Shown in pieces: positions 1 to 9,125 of a stretch of 64,000 nt of DNA (positions are counted from its first letter, which is position 1; each line of letters starts with the position of its first letter). Under the pieces are notes generated by a model. The model did not search any database, was not told the DNA's origin, and worked only from the letters and a program-made list of their open reading frames with translations. A program made the position numbers and the translations under genes. This stretch comes from Isoetes taiwanensis (Eukaryota > Streptophyta > Lycopodiopsida > Isoetales > Isoetaceae), in the NCBI GenBank assembly GCA_021234155.1, contig JAJEKV010000064.1, positions 7,320,001 through 7,384,000 on the forward strand, in the 5' to 3' direction.

Positions 1-345
1 AGTTGTTGCTCGAGGGGCATTTTGGATTAGCAGAGATGTTGCTCAAGGGGGTTTTGGGTGCTTAGAATCCAAAACAGAGACGCAAAAACGTCATTCGCAC
101 AACACTTTAGGGTAGACAAGAATTTAGGGCAGAAACTTGGGGCAAAGCAAAGATGTTGCTCGAAAGGCATTTTGGATACTCAGAATCCAAAACGGGGACT
201 CAAAAACGTCCTTCACACAACACTTTAGGGCAGGCGGGAATTTAGAGTAGAAATTCAGGGCAAAACATAGATGTTGCTCGAATGGCATTTTGGATGCTTA
301 GGATCCAAATGGGGGACTCAAAAGTGTCCTTCGCACAACAATTTA
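1..345. repeat. ~118-bp minisatellite, copy 1
   Basis: Imperfect tandem units begin at GATGTTGCTC at about 35, 152 and 270, with a partial unit at the window edge, giving a period of 117-118 bp. Each unit has the same order of words: GATGTTGCTCGA, GGCATTTTGGAT, AATCCAAA, CACAACACTTTAGG. The array stops near 345 in TTAGGCTTGACC. A short ORF across it is an accident of the repeat. Confidence 0.85.
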
Positions 346-1275
346 GGCTTGACCAAAGGCTGGGGGCATTAAATCAATGGTGCAAACAAATTTTGGATGG
401 CAACGAACGTCCAGTTACATTCTACTGCCATGCCAATTGTAGAATAATCTTTGAATGTCCCTCTGGCTAATATTTCTTAAACTCGCGATAGGAAGCTATA
501 AAAGGACGTTGCCCATGATATTATACCCATAATGGAGGATCACTGCATCAGAGTGTAATCAAAGTAAGAATTGGTGTCTGCTTCAACATAAATGGTCTGA
601 AAAATTGATGTTCTACACATGCAACATAGAAAGTGTCATGATAGATGCCCAAAGTATTATGCTACAGGGTTCCAATCAACATGACAACATAAATTTAGAA
701 TTATAAGAGGTTCATCTGCTACAACAATTCAAAAGGCACAATCATTTCTGCAAATAGAGCATATTCTTTATGTTGTGTAACAATAGAATGCATAGGCAGG
801 CAATGCATTGCAAAATGCAAAGTGCCTGTTAAATTATCTTCTATCTTGGTATTTCTATGCTTTAGGATTCGGAAGTGCTGACTTTGACACAAGCACAAAT
901 TGAAAGCATTTTAATTTGTGAAGGCTAGCCCTCCGCAAGCAAAAAGAGCTAACCTTATTAGAGTCATGTATATCCGGAGAAGAAATATCCTAAAAGAATT
1001 CTTGCAAAATTAGAAGAAGCATGGAAATGACATGCCTGTGTTTTCCCTTCTAGAATTTTCTAGGTCGCGTAAAAAACAGGTACACAACATTCTGCCCTTA
1101 CGTCCAATTGGACATCGCCACGTGGCAGTCTTTCAAAACTAGGATATTCATTTACTTACATTCTTGTTTTTTCTCTAAACATTCTGGTTTTTTGGACGAC
1201 GTTCTTGGCTCCAACGAATCGCAGCATGACACATGGCACAGAATGTTGTGTTCCTGTCTTTCACGTTGCAACAAT
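346..1275. other. Intergenic, no gene recognised (copy 2: 32026-32946)
   Basis: AT-rich sequence with no ORF resembling a known protein and no clear repeat. It lies upstream of the hairpin and MED31. Short ORFs around 1108-1400 belong to the inverted repeat and are not credible genes. Confidence 0.6.
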
Positions 1276-1359
1276 GTTTCTTTACCTTGCATTATGTTGT
1301 GGAAGCACCGTTGATGCGCGTCGACGGTGCTTTCACAACAGAATGCAAGGTAAGGAAAC
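1276..1359. repeat. Near-perfect inverted repeat / hairpin, copy 1
   Basis: A 36-nt left arm (1276-1311, starting GTTTCTTTACCTTGCATT) pairs with a 36-nt right arm (1324-1359, ending AATGCAAGGTAAGGAAAC), with about three mismatches and a 12-nt loop. Partial pairing continues a few bases outward (ACAATG / CATTCT). The 84-nt size and near-perfect stem resemble a young MIRNA-type precursor or a tiny MITE. It ends 275 nt upstream of the MED31 TATA box. No expression evidence can be seen. Confidence 0.8.
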
Positions 1360-1633
1360 ATTCTTGTATACAAAAACAACTACTCTCATAGAATAATCGA
1401 AATCAACTTTAAAGAGTAATGGCGAAACCTGAATTGTGCGCTTCAAAATCAAGCCTGGAAACACTCCATACGAGAGGTAAGTCTGGAATAGGAGCCGTCC
1501 CCCCGCATCAGAATGGTGTAAACGGCCGTAGCTATACACCTTTTTGCCCGGAAAATACTTTTCCGGTTCCAAATGTATTTTTCTAAAATTAATTTTTTTT
1601 TTTGTCTCTACTAATCATAGGAAGATTAGGCCA

Positions 1634-1639
1634 TATAAA
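1634..1639 (+). promoter_or_regulatory. TATA box of MED31, copy 1
   Basis: TATAAA in the context CCATATAAATAAATC, 62 nt before the proposed start codon. It is followed by AACTAGGGTTCCTCGCC, a pyrimidine-rich leader-like stretch with a TAGGGTT element common in promoters of plant housekeeping genes. Spacing allows a transcription start near 1665. Confidence 0.55.
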
Positions 1640-1695
1640 TAAATCGGCGAACTCGAAACTAGGGTTCCTCGCCTTCAGTAAGGCGTGATTTTACA

Positions 1696-2755
1696 ATGAG
1701 CAAGTAGGATGTGATTCCAAGATTCCGATGTTTAATTTCCGCAAGTAGCAGTGACCTTGTGTAGAATAATATAAACTTATACCATGTTATGGTGCAGGTT
1801 AAAGGACGGGTTTAAGGAGACTGATGGAGGAAAACAAAGGTTTCTGCTAGAACTGGAATTTGTGCAGTGCCTTGCTAATCCAACTTATCTTCATTGTAAG
1901 AGATTTGTTCCCTGTATAAGTAAAAGCGTTCAGCAACAAGTATTTGAGATGAAATAGTTCAGTCGAAGTTGAAAGTGTTCAAACTGAATTTAGGTTATAT
2001 CGTTGCTTTAGCTGTTAGTCATATTTTTTGCATAATTTATTGTATCCTGTTCATAGACACATTTGCATCTCTCTGACCATAGTACCTTTTCACTTGCAGA
2101 CTTGGCACAAAATCGTTATTTTGACGACGAGTCATTTATTGGGTATTTAAAGTACCTACAGTACTGGCGGCAGCCAGAATATGCAAAATTTATAGTGTAT
2201 GCCATTCTTTCTGTTTTGTTATGATGCCACACTAAGTAGTTAGATCATCATAGAATTTTGATAATTTGTGTGATGTATGAATCCATTGTATTCTAAATTC
2301 AATGTAATGATGTTATTTCTTCTACAGGTATCCTCATGCTTTATTCTTCTTGGAGCTGCTTCAGAGTTCTCACTTTCGCAGTGCTATGGCACATCCCGCC
2401 AATAAGGTAGGAAATATCTCCTGCAGTATGTACATACTTTTTATTCTAAGAAATCACAAAGCAAGTATTTTACTGTATTGATTTTCTTACATTTCATAGA
2501 CTTACTGTGTAAATCAATTCATTGACTCAATGTTTAATGTCTTCATAGGAGCTTGCTCATCGACAGCAGTTTTATTTCTGGAAACACTACCGTAATAACC
2601 GTTTAAAGCATATATTACCGCGGACACTTCCAGAGGAAGCTCCATCTGCACCTATTATTGCACAGCCAACAACAGCCTCCTTAACTGCTGTTGTCAAGAC
2701 AGAAGCTGCAAGGCCGACAAGTGGGGAGAGAAGGAAAAGAAAACATTCAAGTTAG
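1696..2755 (+). CDS. MED31: Mediator complex subunit 31 (SOH1 family), copy 1
   Basis: Subunit of the Mediator middle module, which bridges transcription factors and RNA polymerase II in the nucleus. Exons: 1696-1703, 1798-1895, 2100-2196, 2328-2406, 2549-2755, all with GT-AG introns and joining in frame to 162 residues. Conserved MED31 blocks appear in order: LELEFVQCLANPTYLHY (about residues 18-34), YLKYLQYWRQPEYAKFI, YPHALFFLELLQ, and ELAHRQQFYFWKHYRNN. The C-terminal tail is rich in Ala/Thr and ends in a basic patch (GERRKRKHSS). The N-terminus is the least certain part: the 8-nt first exon (ATGAGCAA) was chosen because it follows a TATA box and its phase fits exon 2. Exons 2-5 are unmistakable. 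No frame break is seen in this copy. Confidence 0.93.
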
Positions 2756-3781
2756 CACAAAAGGAAAGCAAAAAATATTCAAGAGTTAGTGTATATATCT
2801 CATGTTAACAACTGTAATTGTGGACCAATCTTTTTATTTGCATTCAGAAAAGGAAATGGTACTCCTCTCTCCCGTTATATGCACAATCTTCAACTTAGCA
2901 TGAATTGCAACAATACTAGTGCGTAATAATGTACTTTACTCGAAATTAGAAGAAGACAAACTGACTGGGTAAAGTGCATTACTAAATATAAAATATTCGT
3001 TGAGGAAATCAAGAATTAATTTTCTTGATGACAAAATAAGCAAATATGCCTCAACCTTTTGTTGTGCTCACGAGTTCTCCTTTTTCATGCAGCAGTCAAG
3101 TTTTGGCATCTGTAGAGAATTGCAGAAACAGAATTGTTTTCTGCAGTCAAGGTGGTCATCATATAAGATATGTTTACTAAATCTATTTGTGTATTTTTGC
3201 AATCAACCACGTGCCCTCAAAAAGCATCAATGTGTTTTGTGCACAAAGTTTCTCATGATTGTCAGATTGCCCTTAAGTGTATTCCGAACTGGCCAAATAT
3301 GGAGGACAAGTCTAAGTTTTTAGCCCTGAGTGTATCGGTTTGAGGTTTGATGTGCATGAGCCGATTGGATTTGAAGAAGAAGGTTGAAGCAAAATATTCA
3401 AACATGAGATTTAAAGCTGTTATAGAATTGACTTTCAATATATTGCAGCATTTTCAAGTTAGGACGTTTTATATCTGTACTTATTGTGTGGTTTTTCTGC
3501 ACTATCATGAATGATTTGGTGCCAAAATTGAGTGTTTTCTATGATTTGGCCAATGGTTTGGCGAAAATGGGGTGTTCTAATTTTTGAGTTGCCCTCAGGT
3601 GGCAAACCCTCGCTTTTTGACATATAAGTATATGCTGGAATATACCTAGGATATGCTGGAAACTGCTCCAAACCTACTGTTGCCTGGCAGTATTTGCATT
3701 GTGGATCGCTGATGTTTGAACTGCCAACCCGGCAAGACAGACATAACTCTAGAGCTGAAGCTGTTGCCCCTTTTGCTCCAG
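2756..3781. other. MED31 3' region / intergenic (copy 2: 34432-35457)
   Basis: AT-rich DNA following the MED31 stop. No poly(A) signal was pinned down and no coding similarity was recognised. The 107-residue ORF at 3000-3323 has no recognisable domain and is broken by small indels in copy 2, so it is not called. Confidence 0.55.
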
Positions 3782-4680
3782 ATGGACAAAAATAGTGTTG
3801 ATCTTGAAGATGGCCTTGGGGATCAACCTCAATGTCATATCTGCCTCGAAACAGACGGTTAGTATTGGGTTCTTAGCTGAAGGTGCACTTGTTTCTTTCT
3901 CCCTTTCTTGCAATTCTACATCCTTCTCCAACCTAGACGTCCTTGTTCGCTTATCAACTTCTGTTAAAGAAGGGGTTTAACCAAGTTTTAAAACTTTGGA
4001 TGCTAGATATTATGGCTAGAAACTGCATAATTCTTTGTACACTCAGTTGTCTAGATTCTATTAGACAGTTCATGCTGGGAGTAAAATGGCATGAACAAAA
4101 GATTTTAGACTAGCTCCTACAAATTCTAAGGTTATTTACTTGTCCACAATTGCAAATATCTTCTTTGTTAGTATTCATCATTGTATGTCTATTGTCGTTA
4201 CCCTGTGAATGTACAATTATGCTGACAAGTGGTTTCTGCAGGCAGGGATTTTATTTCTCCATGCAAGTGCAAGGGATCATCAAAGTATGTCCATCAGGCA
4301 TGCTTAGATCATTGGCGAGCTGTGAAGGTGGTATCTTTTAGTTTTTTACATAAAAACGTTGTTTGTTTGGTGTATGAACAAAGAAAGGTTGGAGATACTT
4401 TGAAATATTTAAGATTAAAATGCCAATTTGAATTTTTGGTATTCAGGAAGGATTTGCATACTGCACAACTTTCAAGGCCCCATATCATCTCAGGGTCCAG
4501 GCACCTGCAAATGAATTGGGTTTTAAGAAAGTTTCTTTATCCGCAGTTGTTGTGTCAATGGTACGTGCTATGCCTAGAGGCCTCACTGCCACAGTAGATG
4601 GTTATTTGACTCCTGTGATCAAGGAGCATCTATCTGTTTTTCTTCCAGGCTTTGCTGACTTGGTGCAAACTTGGTCTTAG
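3782..4680 (+). pseudogene. RING-CH (MARCH-type) zinc-finger gene, truncated and run into oxoprolinase sequence, copy 1
   Basis: Exons 3782-3857, 4242-4327 and 4447-4680 join in frame (131 residues) with GT-AG introns. Residues 18-63 form a RING-CH domain of the kind found in membrane-associated E3 ubiquitin ligases: C18-x2-C21 (CHICLE), C33-x-C35 (PCKCKG), H43-x2-C46 (HQACLDHW), then C60-x2-F63. The last zinc ligand should be Cys but is Phe (CTTFKAPYHL instead of CTTCK...). After about residue 78 the reading frame continues into 5-oxoprolinase-like sequence (PRGLTATVDGYLTPVIKEH) and stops at 4678-4680. No transmembrane part remains. It is spliced, so it derives from a genuine gene rather than a processed copy. 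Loss of one ligand and the foreign tail make a functional ligase doubtful. Confidence 0.7.
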
Positions 4681-5339
4681 GTCGTATTGTCCCAGGTTAT
4701 TTCCCCTCTATATTTGGATCTGAAGAAAATGAGCCACTTGATTTACATGCAGCCAATAAGGCATTCAACATGTTCGTTAAAACTATGAATCTTTATAGGA
4801 GGGAGCAAGATCCATCATCTAAAGGGGTTGCATTGGGATTCTTAGATGTTGCTAATGAGGCAATATGTAGGCCAATCCGTCAGTTGACATAGATGAAGGG
4901 GTATGAGACGAGTCAGCACACATTGGCATATTTTGACGGGTAGGTCCCCAGCATACATGCACAATTGCCAGGGCCCTTGGCATTCATGAAGCTATTGTTA
5001 ATAAGTATTGTGGAATTTTGGGTGCATATAAAATGGGATTGGCAGATATAGTGGAAGAAGTGCAGGGGCCATATGCAACAGTTTATGGCCCAAATGTTTT
5101 TTCCGAAATCAAGAAACGAGCAGAGGCTCTTTCATTGCATGTCCGAAAGCAACTCAAACTTTGGAAATTTAAAGACGAGGAGATATTCACTGGGGTGCTT
5201 TTGAATTTGTGTTATGAAGGTACTAATAGTGGTATCATGGTTTCTGCCCCGAAGGGCGAAGGTGATTATGCAACAAAGTTTGTCAAGCAATTTAGGAGGG
5301 AGTATGGTTTTGAGCTCCAGAAAAGAAGCATTCTTATAT
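4525..5339 (+). pseudogene. 5-oxoprolinase (OXP1-like) fragment, copy 1
   Basis: 5-Oxoprolinase is the ATP-dependent cytosolic enzyme that opens 5-oxoproline to glutamate in glutathione turnover. Three family segments are recognisable without introns: VSMVRAMPRGLTATVDGYL; then, after loss of what would be well over a hundred residues, LVLGRIVPGYFPSIFGSEEN through VANEAICRPIRQLT; then MKGYET and ARALGIHEAIVNKYCGILGA through NLCYEGTNSGIMV and YGFELQKRSILI. In-frame stops follow RQLT (TAG at about 4890) and YFDG, and a frameshift lies near 4945. The catalytic core is largely missing, so it is a dead fragment. Its first part is read in frame from the third exon of the RING-CH gene. Confidence 0.88.
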
Positions 5340-5908
5340 ATTTTAATTGGATTATAAATATGTATTTATTTCTCTAATTGGATTTTTATTTCGTCAGTTC
5401 TACTTAATTTCTACAATGTTTGTCTAAAGTTCTACCGTTGGGGATGTGTAGTTGCATTTTTGGTTATGTGCATCAATAGGGGACTTATCTTAATTATTTA
5501 GACAAACATTTACTATAGTTCTTGAGCAGCAATGCTATGAGCATAACAATAATGATAACTTAAACCAAAATTTTTATTTCATTTGTTCCAATACCAAAAT
5601 CAACTTTCATCTAATATTTATTGTGCACTAGAACGTCATTGCCAGAGTTAGGAAAACCACACCAGCAAAAGTCTACGGACTATTAAGCAAGCCCAAAACG
5701 CATGGGCGTGCTTTTTCTAGACAAAAATCAGATTCTTCGTCCTTCAGGTACCATTCAACAGCACTTTCAGATAACATTCAACGACTGACTTTCGTATATA
5801 ATGCAATATCATTGTTTATTTTTTCCTCTTTTTTTCTCTTATTTAGCATTTCTCGGAGTTCTCTTGTTCTTCAATTGAATGCTATGTATGCCCATCTGAG
5901 TGGTCGCT
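5340..5908. other. AT-rich intergenic (copy 2: 37013-37589)
   Basis: No ORF or repeat recognised. It separates the oxoprolinase fragment from the GC-rich island. Confidence 0.5.
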
Positions 5909-6394
5909 TCAATAGCGATGGCCGATGTCGCAGAGCGCGGGCTTGAAGCCTGTCCAGATGTGGTCGAACAACATCGTGGAGCGCATGGGGGCGTTGACTT
6001 GCTGGGCTAGCCGGGCATAGCGGCTTGTAGGGTCGCGACGATGCTGTTTTGCCGCTGGTCTACGACAATCCTCGGGGCTTCCAATTGCATTGTTGGTTCG
6101 GGCCAGGTGTGCCATTGCACCCTCGGCAATCGCTCTAATGTTGTCGAGGAATTGCCGCATGTTCTCGCCATGGTGCATGTATATGTTTGCCATATGCAAG
6201 ACAATCCCCGTGGGTAGTCTCAAACGCGTGGCAAGGATGGCGTGGGATCGAGGGCCCGTGACTCCTTGGTGGTAGAGGAGCTCGAGCCTGTCGTCCTCGT
6301 AGAGTGTGGTTGTTCCCGCTTTTTGCTGTATAGGGTACAACATATTGTAACAATGGCATTTGTTTTTCATTAATATGTTAAATGCTTTCAGCAT
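5909..6394 (-). CDS. GC-rich island with unidentified 161-codon ORF, copy 1
   Basis: Base composition rises sharply from about 5905 to 6320 and falls again on both sides. The minus strand reads 161 codons with stretches such as GTTTLYEDDRLELLYHQG, HMANIYMHHGENMRQFLDN, IRAIAEGAMAHLAR and DHIWTGFKPALCDIG. I do not recognise the family. The N-terminal 20 or so codons lie in AT-rich flank and are probably not original. It could be an exon captured by a mobile element or part of a transposon protein. Copy 2 has frameshifts here. No splice sites or promoter could be assigned, so gene status is weak. Confidence 0.3.
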   Translation of the reverse strand: MLKAFNILMKNKCHCYNMLYPIQQKAGTTTLYEDDRLELLYHQGVTGPRSHAILATRLRLPTGIVLHMANIYMHHGENMRQFLDNIRAIAEGAMAHLARTNNAIGSPEDCRRPAAKQHRRDPTSRYARLAQQVNAPMRSTMLFDHIWTGFKPALCDIGHRY

Positions 6395-7589
6395 GTAGAA
6401 GCAGCTGTATATGACTTTGCTTCTAATGTTATGCTATCATGTGCTGTTTTTCTAGACCAAAGGATCAATCAGTGTGCCTATATCATAAGAATGTGTTTGC
6501 ACTAGGCGAAAGGGGTTGTTAAAAATCTAATAATTCATAGCTATAGCTTTTCTATTTGTTCTTCATTCTTTTGCATTGTTTCCACCATTCAATGCATAGA
6601 TTTATGAAATCCATGAAACGTGTAATCTAACAGATAACTTAGAATAGACACTAGAAAGTTTACTCTAAACCTCAGATCATGAGCGTTGATCATTTTTAAT
6701 GAATAAAATAACTCGTGAGGTGCTTATATCCCATAATTGAAACTGAAAATCAATTAACATGAGGGAGTTCTTTATTTTAAAAAGAAGGTGGACCAGTAAT
6801 GGTCTCAGGTATACAAATCTTTCTTGATTTCTAGAGAACAAATGCTATGCTTTTTTTATGTGTTTGTCTTTCTTGATTTAGAGAACAAATGTGTTTGTTT
6901 TTACAGTGATTCCATATCGTGGTAACCTTTCATAATATGAATCTTTGGAGGATGACATTGAATCATTTTACTCTTATATAGACATAAGTTATCAATCACT
7001 TGTAATTGAGGAAATAAAAGAAAATGAAAACTTCATCGTCAAGACTAGTGGATATTTTTCTTAAATAAAGCAAGTTGTCTACTGCTTATATTCAAAATTT
7101 TAGGTCAAAATTAATTTCTCTACAAAAGTTACAAATTTGATTTGGGAACAACTTTCTGGAAACCAGTATTGGTTCACAAAAGACGAGCAACAGTTTTGAC
7201 CCTGTCATATTCAAACAACCAGATCTCTCTTCTCAGACCTTAGATTGAGGTGCAGTTCTTTGTCTCTAACTCACGAAGAAAAATATAAAAATAATGAAAA
7301 AAAAATCACAAAAATCTTCTTATCAAGTCAATTTTACTTTATCTAGGCATGAAGCAAAACAAACTTGACCCCCTTGGGTTTATCTAAGCGTAACTCTCAT
7401 GCAAGGTATTCAGAAGGTGACTGCTATATATTAGCATGTAAGAAGGGTTTGATTGATTAGTGAACCTTTGATTTTATATGAATTTTAAAACTAACAAAGG
7501 CAAATGCACCTTTTTTAATACATCATGTGACAATTCTAGTGTTAATCTTAAATGCTTTATCATGTTCTTCCTTTACCACTTTTCTCTCT
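6395..7589. other. AT-rich intergenic (copy 2: 38067-39270)
   Basis: No gene recognised. It contains a short direct duplication of TCTTTCTTGATT...AGAGAACAAATG at about 6819-6845 and 6867-6892. Otherwise it is low-complexity AT-rich DNA. Confidence 0.5.
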
Positions 7590-8245
7590 AATCCGTTTAT
7601 GTTCTTAAAATTTTCTTAGTATGCTCTCTATCCCTAACAATATTCTTATTAAGTACTGCTAGCTGGTACAACTGGATTGCCCTTGAGGCAATTTGCACTT
7701 GGTGTTTTTCTAAAAAGGTAGTATCTGCGACTCTCAAGTTTGCTAATAGATCGTCTATCCTATTAAAAAATTCAGTCACATCATCATCCTTCTTAAAATT
7801 TACTTTAGATAGCTCTTTTCAAGCTTATCAACATGTGACGATGACTTCTTTTTAGTAGATACTTCCACATTTATTTAGGTCACATGTTCCCGGTCTTGAG
7901 CAAAATATTGTTACTAATCTTGCATGTGATAATCCTCTCGATTCCTCCTAAACCTTTAAAGTATTTGTTCTTGCTCTCGAACTTATAGCATCTCTTTGGA
8001 GTAGCTACTTTAGTACTTCATTACTTTCATCACCTCAGCTAGCAACAAAACTAGTTGCACCACTAGTAGTAATGTTTGCTTGAGCCCATCATCCGCACAA
8101 CATCCCATAAATCTTCAACCTCTAGTACCTTCTTCATTTTCGATTTCCAAATTTGAAAGCCAATCTGCCTCTTGTAACCATGCTTATAGTTTGCTCTAAT
8201 ATTGCAAATTAGACTAAAACTTTTCATTTGACACATTGCACTGCT
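7590..8245 (-). pseudogene. Ty1/copia gag remnant, copy 1
   Basis: The minus strand shows two separated pieces typical of plant copia gag proteins (UBN2/DUF4219 class). IGFQIWKSKMKKVLEVEDLW (about 8104-8165) recalls the conserved W-x-x-x-M-x-x-x-L...LWDVV segment. DDVTEFFNRIDDLLANLRVA (about 7720-7780) recalls the following helical part. Stops and frameshifts lie between them, and no protease, integrase or LTR was found nearby. It is a dead fragment between the RING-CH/oxoprolinase block and the dehydrogenase gene. Confidence 0.55.
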
Positions 8246-9125
8246 TGTACTTAATCAACTAGCAAATTCTCATTTGATATTCCAATGGTTAACCATATGC
8301 TACTACTATTTGGTATTGAGCGTCTACCATTCACTTGTTGACTGCGTCAAATCAAGCACACAAGACTAGGTTTTCTTCTCCGGAAATATACACTACAGGG
8401 TATGGCAAAACATTTCTCAAAGACTCCCTGTGTAATATTCATCTACAAGTTTGTTTATACATGTTCACATCACAACTTTCCATCTATGATTTAGTCGGCC
8501 AATTTTCATTCCACCTCCTTTCACAAGATAAATAGTGCTTTGAATACAACATCAGAGTTTACTTCGTAATACGCTAACCTGGCAAATAGAGTTTGATCTT
8601 AAAACCCCGTGAGCAAACTTTAAACCCTGCGAGCAGATAAACTTCGACCTTTAAACTTTGTGAAATTTTTACACCAAGGTCCAAATCGCACTTTTGAATA
8701 ACTGAGATAACACCACCCTATCAATTCTTTGAAATCGTAGATAATTTCTTGGTCATGCTGACGTTATGCAAATAGGTCCATTAGTTGAATATTACTTCTG
8801 GCTCAGATTCGTAATGCCACACTATCCCTAGGATCTCCCTCCCACCCAATGACTTGTACACAAAACCTCGCGTATTTGTTAACAGCACAGGTTTGATGTT
8901 GACAATAGGAAAATACATTCATTCACGACCTTGGAAGCATGATAATTAGCTTTGGATTGTGTATGCTTTGTTTTGTTGTTCCAAGCATATTTACTCCAGT
9001 TTCACATGTTGGAGTGTTACATACCTTGTATGAGGCATTCTGAGTTTTTCATTATAGATCGTCTTTAATGAGTGGTTTATACCATGATTTATCGGTCAAG
9101 AGTGAGAACATTCTTAAAATTAATA
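8246..9125. other. Intergenic 3' of the dehydrogenase gene (copy 2: 39913-40799)
   Basis: AT-rich, no recognised gene or repeat. It is the expected 3' UTR and downstream side of the minus-strand dehydrogenase gene. No poly(A) signal was assigned with confidence. Confidence 0.5.

Noticed and set aside
1-345. CRISPR-like repeat array
   Set aside because: Units are contiguous ~118-bp degenerate repeats without unique spacers, in a plant genome.
3000-3323. 107-codon plus-strand ORF downstream of MED31
   Set aside because: No domain, AT-rich composition, and disrupted by small indels in copy 2; likely 3' UTR or intergenic chance ORF.
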